A stretch of DNA of 64,000 bases from Lithodes maja (taxonomy: Eukaryota; Arthropoda; Malacostraca; Decapoda; Lithodidae): positions 1 through 64,000 of the forward strand of contig JBAKBP010007403.1 of the NCBI GenBank assembly GCA_037953745.1. The letters run 5' to 3'. The notes under the pieces were generated by a model. That model was not told the DNA's origin. It did no database searches and saw only the letters and a program-made list of their open reading frames with translations. The translations under genes were made by a program, and so were the position numbers. Positions 54,884 to 64,000 of this stretch are shown one piece after another. Numbering within the stretch: the stretch's first letter is position 1; the number at the start of each line of letters is the position of its first letter.

Positions 54884-54990
54884 CAAGAGTTGTTTTCTCA
54901 GACAAGAACACTTTCAGCTGGACCACGCATGGGTCGAAGACTGCGCTGTTTGAGGCCTAGGAACACACAGCATGTGAGTTAGTCCTAGTT
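54884..54990 (+). pseudogene. Tc1/mariner transposase relic, continuation after element F
   Basis: Reads RVVFSDKNTFSWTTHG near 54888, resembling the FSDE block around the second catalytic Asp of Tc1-like transposases, then a stop. It fits directly downstream of the relic at 46085-46577. Confidence 0.6.
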
Positions 54991-57869
54991 GATATTGTGC
55001 ATAAAATATATAGAATAGTTGTCATACAGAGTAATAGGCTACTTTCAATCATATCACTTTTGGCTAATTTATTGTTAACCGAGCATTATAAAACATCTTA
55101 ATTTCTTTACTCATCCACTACTAGCAAATTAACTCCTTACTTATACTGTCCAAATACTGTTAACTAGCATGACTTGATATAATATGCACACTAACCACTC
55201 CTGTCTATACCATCGGGTCTTTACCTAAAAACCAACCACGTTCCGTTTAGTAAGTCATCTTGACCACCTCGCCCCCACTATCTGTGCAATATAGGAGAGA
55301 TCTGCCCCTATTACTTCCCTCCCCCCTTAGTGAATGCATATAACTTGTTTGCGAATATAATAAATCATACCTTACCTAAACTATCATTGGTGAATAGAGA
55401 GACCAGTTTATCATGATAATCAATAAATATATAATCATTAATCCCATTATGATTGACTCATTTTGGCAGATTAATCCGAGTTTTCATTAGAGGGTTTATA
55501 CAACTTAAGGAGGTTTTGTAGGAATTTTAGGGACACATACTATGTCATATTTACCCTTTGACTTTCATATTCCCTTTCTACTCTGAATAAGATAGTTTCC
55601 TTTTCTACTCTGAATATAATAGTATAATGTTAGTCTGAATAAACTGCCAAATACGAGTCCTGATGTCACTATATAAACATAAACATAACCAAAAATCATA
55701 AATGAGGGATGTTTTTTTCTTCAGAGGGCTGACTGGCCCACTCATGGCGGATCACATTGATAATCAGCATATTACAGCCATGTGCCTATCTAATTATGTT
55801 TATAAGCTTTGTGTCGTTATTGATCCTACTGTAGCACTCGGTAGCCTATTTCTCATATCTACCAAACTTGTGCATGTTTCACGGAGCGGCAGTCCGTTTT
55901 CCACATCGTCTTAGTGGATCCCACTTACAACTTAAGTATCTGTATCATATCCTCTCTTACTCTACACTTCTAATATAATACAAATTATGCAAGCCTAATG
56001 TTTCCCAAGTCCCCTTTCTTTTGTACTGACCATATCATGTATTTCATAGTATTCACTACCTCAATAATATTTTACTTCTGTTAAATGTTCTAACCCATTC
56101 TGGCTGTAATTCTGTGTCATTTGTCGTTAGGCGTTAGAATATTATTGATGTTCTAATGTTCTATTATTTTGAATTGTTTTGCCATTCTTCTTTGTACCGT
56201 AACTTCCAATCAATGTATGGACATTGGACAGCAATATTAAAAACATAATCCATATGAAGCCTTACTAAGGACGGGTGAAATTTTAAAAATTACGTTTGTT
56301 GTTATTCACGCTTCTAGATATCTATCTAAAAACTCGGATCTCAAACAATGTTGCATTGTTGTTTTGGTTTCATATCACGACTGACGATGACTTCCAAATA
56401 TTTGTAATAATCGAGTTACTTAAATCCATGTTATTTAGCCATCTAGATACCACTGATATTGCGTCTTGGCCTGTCAACACTCAGATTGGTGAAATGTTTT
56501 GTTTTCTTCTGAGATATAGCTGGTGGTTAATGGCTACCCTTGAGTAAGGGAGATGGGTAATGGAATCAGACATTCCAAGAATTCATTGAACTAATGCACC
56601 TTCTCAAACGGGAGATATATGGCGCGTAATTAGTAACTTGAAGTAATTATTGTTAAATTTACATCCTGAAATTTCTATAAATTTCCAAATTTTCACTAAA
56701 CTGCATGTATTTATCTACATTATATATCATCTGACAAGGTATTGCCCATTGGGGTATAACATTATTTTTGGAGAGCATGAATCGTTATCAGGATCAATAA
56801 TTCAACCTATTTTTAATGTCATTTAAAAAAATTACCAATATTTTTAGCTAGGCCTAAATCAGGTCTTTAATGTAAAGGATTAACAATTGAGGAACTGAAA
56901 CTGACCATCAGTGTAAGACTCCAACCTTCACTACACCCTAATCTGCTTATAAATGCTACTGTTAATGTTAATGTTTTGATTCCTACTAATTAGCCACGGT
57001 CTAATTCACGTAATATAGTTCGCCCTATACCATGTGCTGCTTCTTTAATCATTAATCATTCATGTGGATATTTATCGAAAACTATACTGACATGTCAATA
57101 TCTTTGAAGGTATTTTTTGTCTTTGTTTATCGATTCGTATGCTTGGGAAAAGAAAGGTTGATAGATAGCGAGACACTCGCAGCCAACACGGTTATATCCC
57201 ATTACAAGATTGATGCTTAAGCATTTACAAATGTGACAGCAGCATACTACTCTTAATTTAACGTTTGTAACTTAGTCCGTAGCCAGCCCTTATTCCCCCA
57301 AGGGGTAGGGAGTATCAACAAGAAACACATGAAAGGAGGCAAACAAAGAGGCGGCAAGGGAAGAATCCATAGAACAGTTCGCACACAAACATTCGGAAAC
57401 CTCAATCACTTATTAGCCCCTAAGATCACTGGCTTCACCTCAGATGCTATAAACATCCGGACAAATTAAGTCTCTTAGTCATTTAGCTATATAAAATTAC
57501 ATTTGTGTTAGTAACATATAATACAGTTGATGCATATAAACGTTTAGGATAACTCATAAAATGTATTCCCGGTGTCAGCGAACTTGGCACCATTCCTGAC
57601 CGCATAACATCTTATAACTAAAAAAAAAAAAAAAAAAAAAAAAAAATAGATCAGGAAATAAATGTAGAGATTGACAACCCGATTCTCGAGCACTTTCTGA
57701 GTTACAGGGAGGCTACGGATACAAATTAGAGCCAAGGTCGCTGACACCAACACCAAGTATAGTGTTAAGGAGAGGCTCTGATTAAAACAATCACTAAAAA
57801 GTGCATAATAGTTTATATAATACAATCTATGCAACTCATTGTGTTCATTCTAAGTTATGTATAAAATGT
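54991..57869. other. A/T-rich sequence without recognisable genes
   Basis: Only short unsupported frames. A run of 27 A (57620-57646) could be a retroposon tail, but I see no recognisable body. Nothing else assigned. Confidence 0.5.
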
Positions 57870-58082
57870 GGATCTATAAAGTAGTTTGTAACGCGTAAAT
57901 ATATTTATATTTAACGCAGAGAGAGAGAGAGAGAGAGCACCTTCTATTATGATACAAACAAATAATGATAGTAATATTGTCATATGTAGCGCCCAGCGTG
58001 TACGAGTACAGTGTGTGTGTGCCCTGGCTGTGGTAGAGCAGGCGGTGGAGGCCTGCCTAGACAAAACTTAGTTGGGCTACTG
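57870..58082 (-). repeat. Right member of the long inverted repeat pair
   Basis: Reverse-complement partner of 44921-45185, ending GTTGGGCTACTG before TA (58083-58084). A GA microsatellite lies at its inner side (57918-57936). Confidence 0.7.
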
Positions 58083-58199
58083 TACATTATGTTTTAGGTT
58101 GCAATGCCAATGTAAATAATTATATTTTTGTATTATAACTGTGTAATTTGAAAGCTGTGCTCCATACTTTATATAGAAGTCTGAGCAAATAGACTTTGT

Positions 58200-58545
58200 C
58201 TGTCTGTCTGTCTGTCAAAATAGCAATGTGGCCTTGCCTATACCGTTAGTAGACAGAGGTTGCGGTGATCCTCGCAATATTTTGGGCGTGATTATTGACT
58301 GTGACGAAAACAACATGTACACAACTGCTGTAAAAAGTGGTATTGTTAAAGCAAAGTATTCCCATAATCAGTTCCAACAAGAGTGTAATGTTAATTGCAC
58401 TCAAGCTGTAATGCAAGAGTTCAGTACTGGTGGGCAAGGATGTGTTAGTTGTAACTGTGCTGGATCTCTGTGATATGAAACAAACAGATGTAAGATAAAT
58501 TGTTCCACTGGTTGCCCTAGTAGTCTAGTATGCAGAAATATATAG
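58200..58545 (+). pseudogene. Integrase relic, piece 6 (C-terminal domain)
   Basis: Follows a TCTG microsatellite (58196-58216). Reads VALPIPLVDRGCGDPRNIL (about 58228), GVIIDCDENNMYTTAVKSG, KAKYSHNQFQ, GGQGCVSCNCAG, then a stop at 58471. A following frame has NRCKINCSTGC and VCRN, a cysteine-rich end. I recognise this as the C-terminal part of the KRBA2-like integrase proteins. It is the missing end of the relic last seen near 44700. Confidence 0.62.
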
Positions 58546-59031
58546 TTGACACAAAATTATTTTTTAAATATTTTTTCTGATGATTTCATAGATGGAAATT
58601 ACGGAAATCTAATTACAGTAAGCCTTATGAAGTACATAATTTATCTTCTTAGTTTTCTATGATTTTATAGTATTCCTACACATATTTTATAATTTAAATG
58701 TAAATGCATTATTGACATATCAAGCAATAACCCGTTTTTGTCCTTAATTTCTTAATATGATTTTAAAGTTTTCCTGCATATATTGGTTGTATAGGTAATA
58801 AACATCTTTATAGAGATTTTGTGAAATGACTGGAGTTATAATCCAGTGAGTTCACGAAATCCCTAAACAAAATTGTGATTTCATTTGTTTACTGATAGTC
58901 ACAGCGATTACATGAAATCCCTGAGTCTTGTAGGGTTTATGCGAAATCCCTAGTTTCAAATAGTCCCTGTAAAATATATACTACAATATGAATAATAATA
59001 ATAACAATACTACTGCTACTACTACTACTAC

Positions 59032-59063
<32 letters not shown>

Positions 59064-59116
59064 TAAAATAAATACAGTAATTAGAATGCAATCTTTTCTG
59101 GTTTCTGTTTTCTGGT
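58546..59116. other. A/T-rich spacer with AAT/ACT microsatellite
   Basis: No gene. Trinucleotide repeat at about 58988-59061. Confidence 0.6.
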
Positions 59117-59351
59117 AGTACAAAGGAGTACAAAGGAGGAGTACAAAGGAAATCAAGCAACAACAGGTCTAGTGACCCTTCTAGGCTGCTTGTCCTCCAA
59201 AACACTGAGGATCAAGTGTCCAAACAGTGGTTTAGAGTGGGTAAGGGAACATTGGAAAGGGAACTACTGCCCTAGAACTAATGTCCGTGGCAGGATTAGG
59301 AAGTTAGTAGGGGACAGATGGGTTAGTAACTGAGGGGGGTATACAATAAAG

Positions 59352-62150
59352 TTATTCATTTACAAACGCAGTCAGTCGCGGGTTTGATGCGAGATATTTG
59401 TCTAAGCGGAGTTTAAATGAATCAACGGTGCTGCAGTCTATAACGTCTCGGGGAAGCCCATTCCACAAGTTGACAACTCGATTGAAGAAGAAATTCTTAG
59501 ATTCGTGTGAGTTAAAAGGTTTACCAATAATTTTGCAACCGTTTCCCCGCGTGTAATTAGATTGGTCGATAGTGAAGTACTTACTACAGTTCATATTGTC
59601 GATGCCTTTGATGATTTTGAACACTTGAATTAAGTCGCCTCTTAATCTGCGCTGGGTTAAAGGAAATAGATTTAATTCTCTAAGACGCTCTTCGTATGGT
59701 TTGTTCTTTAGGCTAGGTATAATTTTGGTAACTCTACGTTGAACTCGTTCTAGCTTGTTTATATCTTTTTGGTAATAAGGGCACCAGGATTGAACGCAGT
59801 ATTCCAGAAGAGGGCGGACTAAGGAATTGTAAAGGGTTAGGATAACATCTTTGGATTTATGCTCAAATGACCTGCCTATAAAGCCAATTATTTTGTTTGC
59901 CTTCTTAACAACTTCTGAACATTGTTGACTCGGTTTTAGGTTACTCGATATTGTTACTGCCAGATCGGTTTCTTTGTTTACATTCTTAAGCTGAGTGCCA
60001 TTCATCGAATAGTTTGCTTTCTCATTTAGGTATCCGATATGTAGTACTTTACATTTATCCGCATTGAAACTCATTTGCCAAATTTGGGCCCAACATGACA
60101 ATTTATCTAGATTGTGTTGCATATCGTCAACTTGATCTTTTGAGAGTACGCTATTTGCAATTTTTGTATCGTCAGCAAATTTCGAGACTGTACAGGTGAG
60201 ACCCTCATCTATGTCGTTGATGTAAATTAGAAAGAGAATTGGTCCTAGTACCGATCCCTGGGGTACCCCACTACTTACATTGGTCCATTTAGATGCCTTA
60301 CCGTTTATGACTACTCTTTGCTTTCTGTCGCTGAGCCAATTTTCTATCCATTTCAACACACCGTCTTGTATTCCATGCGCTTTTAGTTTTAGCAGTAATC
60401 GTTTGTGGGGAACTTTGTCAAAGGCCTTTTGAAAATCAAGGTATATAATATCTACAGCTTTACTCTCATCGTAGAGGTTGAAGATATCGTGGAAGAAGTC
60501 TAAGAGGTTTGTTAAACAGGAACGTTTTTTACGAAAGCCGTGTTGAGTATCTTTAAGTAAGTTATTTGCCTCTAAGTGATTTACGAGTCTGTCTCTTATG
60601 ACCGTTTCTAGCATTTTACATACAATTGAGGTTAAGCTAATTGGACGATAGTTACTGGGTAGGGATTTGCTGCCTTTTTTGAATATCGGTGTTACGTTGG
60701 CTAGCTTCCACTGATCAGGCATAGTCCCAGACTGCAAGGATTCATTGAATAGCAATGTCAGTGGTTTGGAGAGCTCATCCTTAGCTTCCTTTAGAACTCT
60801 AGGTGAGATTGTATCAGGTCCAGGCGTTTTATTTACCTTGAGTTTATCTAAACAATTCAATACTTCTCTCTCTGTAACGGTGATATTGCTTAGAACATCT
60901 GAATTATCAATCTGAATCGGCGATGGTGTAGGGATATCACTGAGGTCTTCGGTTGTAAAAACTGATGCAAAGAAGGTATTGAGGGCATTACTCATTTGTA
61001 CTTCGTCTTTGGTGTATTCTCCATTTCCATCGACTAACGGTCCAACAGTTGAAGTAACTACTTTTTTCTTTCTGATATAACTATAGAATCCTTTCGGGTT
61101 TGTTTTACTTTGATTCGCAACATGTAACTCCAGGGTCTTTTTACTTTGCTTAATTAACTTTTTGGCTTTGCGTCGTAGCTCTACAAATTTCACCCGTTCT
61201 TCGTCATTTTGTGAGGATTTTAATCTATCATTAGCAATTTTTTTAGCAAGCAGACAGTCTGAAATATCTTTATTCCACCATTTGGGCTTATCATTTTGGC
61301 CTGGACGCCGTATTTTCGATGGTATGCAGTCTTGCACTGCCTTAAGGTAAGTGGTTGTGAAACACTCCCAAGATGTATTTATGTCGTTATTGTTAGTCAG
61401 AAAGCTCCAGTCAGTTTCTTTAAGTTTTGATTTAAGTTTATGAAAATTTGCTTTCTTGAAATTAGGGACTTTCTCAATGCTGCTATTTGATTTGTTACTA
61501 GTAAACTTTAAAGTGAAAGTTATCGTACGATGGTCGCTGTTACTGAATTCATCACCAACATTCAAATTCTCTATTAATTCTTCTTTTGTTGCGAGTACAA
61601 GGTCAAGCACATTATTACCACGGGTCGGAGATTGTACAAATTGAAAAAGTGAACTCTCTTGCAAGTTAGCATAGAGGTCGTGTCCAGAGTGTGAAGTAAG
61701 AATATCGCCCCATTTAGTCACGGGTAAGTTGAAATCGCCAAGAATTACGGTATCTTGTATGTTAGTTATTTCTGCAATTTGTCCATAAATTTCACTGTCA
61801 GTTTGCACTGATTGAGATGGGGGTCTGTATAATAAAGCTAGTGTTATTTTAGTTCCTCGTTTATTATTTAATAGTACGTAAGATATGTCTATATTCGCAA
61901 TTTGAGGTTTTGACATTAAGACGGGATTAAGACTTTCCTTTATAAAAAACAGAACTCCTCCTCCATTTCTATTGATCCGACTTTTCTCAAACATTGTATA
62001 ACCAGGAAGCGTATATTCGGCTAAAAAGTCTCTGTCTTCCGTATTTAACCAAGATTCTGTAATGCCGATTATATCATAATGTTCTGTAAACACGATTTCC
62101 TCTAGATCTGAAAATTTATTGCGTATGCTACGAGCATTTACATAAAACAC
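59352..62150 (-). CDS. LINE-3 ORF2: endonuclease and reverse transcriptase
   Basis: 932 codons without a break. N-terminal AP-type endonuclease motifs: YVNARSIRNKF, GITESWL, NRNGGGVL, GDFNLPVTKWG, NSDHRTI. Then RT: KTPGPDTISP, NYRPISLTS, YLDFQKAFDKVPH, GVPQGSVLGPILF, catalytic FADD (near 60165), and the C-terminal VNLWNGLPR. The listed start is a GTG; the frame stays open without ATG back to beyond 62218 and overlaps the end of ORF1, so initiation is unclear. All expected motifs are present, so this copy may encode an active enzyme. LINE-2 is a close, truncated relative. Confidence 0.93.
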   Translation of the reverse strand: MFYVNARSIRNKFSDLEEIVFTEHYDIIGITESWLNTEDRDFLAEYTLPGYTMFEKSRINRNGGGVLFFIKESLNPVLMSKPQIANIDISYVLLNNKRGTKITLALLYRPPSQSVQTDSEIYGQIAEITNIQDTVILGDFNLPVTKWGDILTSHSGHDLYANLQESSLFQFVQSPTRGNNVLDLVLATKEELIENLNVGDEFSNSDHRTITFTLKFTSNKSNSSIEKVPNFKKANFHKLKSKLKETDWSFLTNNNDINTSWECFTTTYLKAVQDCIPSKIRRPGQNDKPKWWNKDISDCLLAKKIANDRLKSSQNDEERVKFVELRRKAKKLIKQSKKTLELHVANQSKTNPKGFYSYIRKKKVVTSTVGPLVDGNGEYTKDEVQMSNALNTFFASVFTTEDLSDIPTPSPIQIDNSDVLSNITVTEREVLNCLDKLKVNKTPGPDTISPRVLKEAKDELSKPLTLLFNESLQSGTMPDQWKLANVTPIFKKGSKSLPSNYRPISLTSIVCKMLETVIRDRLVNHLEANNLLKDTQHGFRKKRSCLTNLLDFFHDIFNLYDESKAVDIIYLDFQKAFDKVPHKRLLLKLKAHGIQDGVLKWIENWLSDRKQRVVINGKASKWTNVSSGVPQGSVLGPILFLIYINDIDEGLTCTVSKFADDTKIANSVLSKDQVDDMQHNLDKLSCWAQIWQMSFNADKCKVLHIGYLNEKANYSMNGTQLKNVNKETDLAVTISSNLKPSQQCSEVVKKANKIIGFIGRSFEHKSKDVILTLYNSLVRPLLEYCVQSWCPYYQKDINKLERVQRRVTKIIPSLKNKPYEERLRELNLFPLTQRRLRGDLIQVFKIIKGIDNMNCSKYFTIDQSNYTRGNGCKIIGKPFNSHESKNFFFNRVVNLWNGLPRDVIDCSTVDSFKLRLDKYLASNPRLTAFVNE

Positions 62151-62215
62151 CTTAAGAGTATTAGAGTTGGATGTTACTGATTGTGCATTGTCTGAATTTT
62201 CAGTTCGTATTTGAC

Positions 62216-62560
62216 TTACACTACCCTGTCTTGGGTCTGGTTGACCCCGTTTTTTGAACGGAAATCCTTGACTGCATCGTTCAGCAGACGACCAAGACGT
62301 GCAGCTCCTACTTCATTGAGATGTACACCATCTCCTGAAAACAAAGATTTATCATAGTAAAAATAATCCCACATGTCGACAAAGCCGATGTTCTCCTCCC
62401 TGCAGAGTTTGGCTAGTCGGCGATTTGTACTGGTAGCTATGTTGTAGAATTGGTTTTCTACATCAATCCGGGGAACAATTCCTGAAATTAAGATTCTATT
62501 AGATTTTTCCTTGAAGGACCTGATCAGCCGCCGGTGAGAGTGCCCCCGGGTGAAAGACAC
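62216..62560 (-). pseudogene. LINE-3 ORF1 fragment: SGNH esterase-like domain end
   Basis: Reads NRILISGIVPRIDVENQFYN, LCREENIGFVDMWDYF, and GDGVHLNEVGAARLG; the D-x-x-H block holds the catalytic Asp-His of SGNH hydrolases. The N-terminal part with the catalytic Ser is missing because the LINE is cut there. CR1 ORF1 proteins are known to carry such an esterase. The stop overlaps the start region of ORF2. Confidence 0.8.
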
Positions 62561-62599
62561 TTGCTTGGCTCTTGAACACAGGTTGTCAGAGGGACATTA

Positions 62600-62965
62600 G
62601 ACCATGGCAACAATACCCGTTGCCAATAGGTATACACACAGTAATCTTGATAGGGCGAGTATCAAAGCTTCATCCACAGTCCCCGTCCCAAGAAGAACCT
62701 TCAGCCCAAGGCACGAACTTGTAGACGTCGAAAACGTTCTCGAAGTAGTTGACGTTGGCCGTAAAACCAGGTACACTCCTCCATAAGATGTTCCGGTGTT
62801 TCTGGGAGCTAACACCAACGGCATTCCGGGCACCGCAGCATCCTGATTCGACAGCAATGAGCCGATAATGTTGTGTGTCCTATGAGGAGCCTCGTGAGAG
62901 CGACGTCGATCTTAGGCAGGGGGTGGCGGACCCATGGCTGAAGACGTGAATCAGTATGGCAGGAT
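62600..62965 (-). pseudogene. Fragment of another LINE: C-terminal tail after RNase H
   Basis: Minus strand: LPKIDVALTRLLIGHTTLS (about 62910), CPECRWC (about 62835), then a stop, PETPEHLMEECTWFYGQ. The TRL-GHT block and C-x2-C...H-x4-C pattern are typical of the end of R1/I-type LINE ORF2. It lies directly upstream of LINE-3 and may be its insertion site. Confidence 0.65.
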
Positions 62966-63825
62966 CTCAGTGACGTACCCCGTAGAAGCGGGTACAGTTC
63001 TAAATCCTACTGACGTAGGCAGGCCTTCTGGACAGTTGAGGCTTAATGCAATCTTTTTACTCCCATTGACCTGAATTACATGTTCGTATACCAACAGAAT
63101 ATACATGTTCATAAGAGGTATAGCGGCATAGATAACGTAGCCAGTAACGACAACAATATAACAACTAAAATTTCGTAAGCATCATTCGATAATTTCGGGG
63201 CCTCGTTAGAGTTTTAAGGCTACTAAATAGCCAACAATTCCGAGTTGGAAACTTAAATGAAAGAAAGAGATTCCAGTCAGTGATTTCCATAGTGCTTGCC
63301 TGAAGGCAATACAGTAGAAAAGGATTATTTCTCCATCGTTTTCATTTTAACAATCGTTGTGTCAGATGAAGATGGTACTGCAACCGAGAAGCCTGATTTT
63401 ATTTGTATGTGGTGAAAGAAAATGTAGAAATATATAAGGTTTCATAATAATTCCGAGGGTTTGTAAACAAATAAATAAACATATACAAAAGTAAACAGAT
63501 GAACGAGTATGTACGACATAAGTTCAGTATTTATCTAAGCAAAATCTGACTTTGTTTTATATGTTATACAGTATATATGCAGGTGCACCATTGGGGGTGT
63601 TGTTGTTACTCATGGGAAAATTAAAAACTGAATTTTGAAGATCAGTAGATAACTAACTCAGTGATCACCTTTGGAAATTTTCTGTTTAGGTTCAAGCTCA
63701 CATTAGAATCCGAGTCACTTCATGGTTATACAAAGAATGTTCATGTCCATATTGAAGATGATTGATGTTAACCTAATGGAGGTAGGTAGTTTTGAATGGT
63801 ATTACCTCCATTACCTGTGCCCCGA
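62966..63825. other. Sequence without recognisable genes
   Basis: A/T-rich, no supported frame or repeat. Confidence 0.5.
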
Positions 63826-64000
63826 TTTTTTTTTTTTTTTTTTATCTATATTCCAACTACTAGTACCCTCTGGGGCATAGGCTGAGAGCCTGAGATGGTT
63901 GATAAGGACAGCTGGAACTCCTGTTTCACCACCTGGCCTCTCTAGCTGTTCCTTTCTGTGTCTCATCAATATTGAGGGCAACCCCAGCCTGCCCGCCAAA
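63826..64000 (-). mobile_element. SINE-2, reverse orientation, cut by window end
   Basis: T run 63826-63843 (tail), then ATCTATATTCC and GGCATAGGCTGAGAGCCT shared with SINE-1. The 5' end is beyond the window. Confidence 0.6.

Larger units (their letters stand above)
59117..62590 (-). mobile_element. LINE-3: CR1-type LINE, nearly complete
   Basis: Minus strand: an ORF1 end with an esterase-like domain, full ORF2, a 3' UTR and a tail of tandem CCTTTGTACT units (59118-59150). The esterase in ORF1 and the tandem-repeat tail are features of CR1-clade LINEs. The 5' end (about 62590) is inside ORF1, so it is slightly truncated. Confidence 0.88.

Noticed and set aside
55702..56547. Two frames of 70-83 codons in the A/T-rich region
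   Set aside because: No recognisable motif and no repeat or gene context; lengths expected by chance.

Overview
This is eukaryotic, almost certainly animal, repeat DNA. I find no intact host gene. Essentially everything recognisable is a transposable element or a relic of one, in nests up to four levels deep. The mix is Gmr1-type Ty3/gypsy LTR elements, CR1-type LINEs with an esterase ORF, a second LINE family with poly(A) tails, TTAA-flanked MITEs, an Academ-like DNA transposon, Tc1 relics and tRNA-related repeats. It resembles what I know of decapod crustacean genomes. That host guess rests on general familiarity with the families, not on a diagnostic gene.

Left part (1-19.3 kb). Element A is a + strand LTR retrotransposon with one uninterrupted gag-pol frame whose 5' end lies outside the window. 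It sits in a related, decayed element B (- strand). B interrupts a LINE (LINE-1), whose poly(A) tail abuts element D (+). D carries a CR1 LINE (LINE-2) inside its 3' LTR. The matching left halves of D, LINE-1, B and A should lie upstream of base 1.

Middle (19.3-27.3 kb). A short TTAA-flanked MITE is followed by complete element C (- strand, two LTRs, CAAT target duplication). C has an open gag-protease frame but lacks reverse transcriptase and most of integrase.

Right part (27.7-58.5 kb). A decayed integrase gene of about 2 kb (KRBA2/Ginger-like) is scattered in pieces over about 31 kb. It has been split by MITE-1, a SINE, an Academ-like transposon with TTA target duplication, element E (CATC duplication, with LINE-4 in its 3' LTR and MITE-2 in LINE-4), and a 13-kb interval bounded by inverted repeats. 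That interval holds a Tc1 relic and element F (CAAC duplication, with a SINE in its 3' LTR). From 59.1 kb to the end there is a nearly complete CR1 LINE (LINE-3, - strand), a fragment of another LINE, empty sequence and a second SINE.

How they fit together. A to F form one retrotransposon family in three sub-branches (A; B/C/E; D/F). Only A shows protease, integrase, reverse transcriptase and RNase H together, with integrase before reverse transcriptase. C/E and D/F are two deletion-derivative lineages without a complete polymerase. They keep LTRs, primer site, Gag, a conserved 3' non-coding block and two hairpins with compensatory changes, as expected of elements moved in trans by A-like relatives. 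The most interesting items are these hairpins, the inverted domain order with a SCAN-like Gag, the two parasitic lineages, and the Academ-like element that keeps an XPG/FEN-like nuclease but seems to have lost its transposase core.
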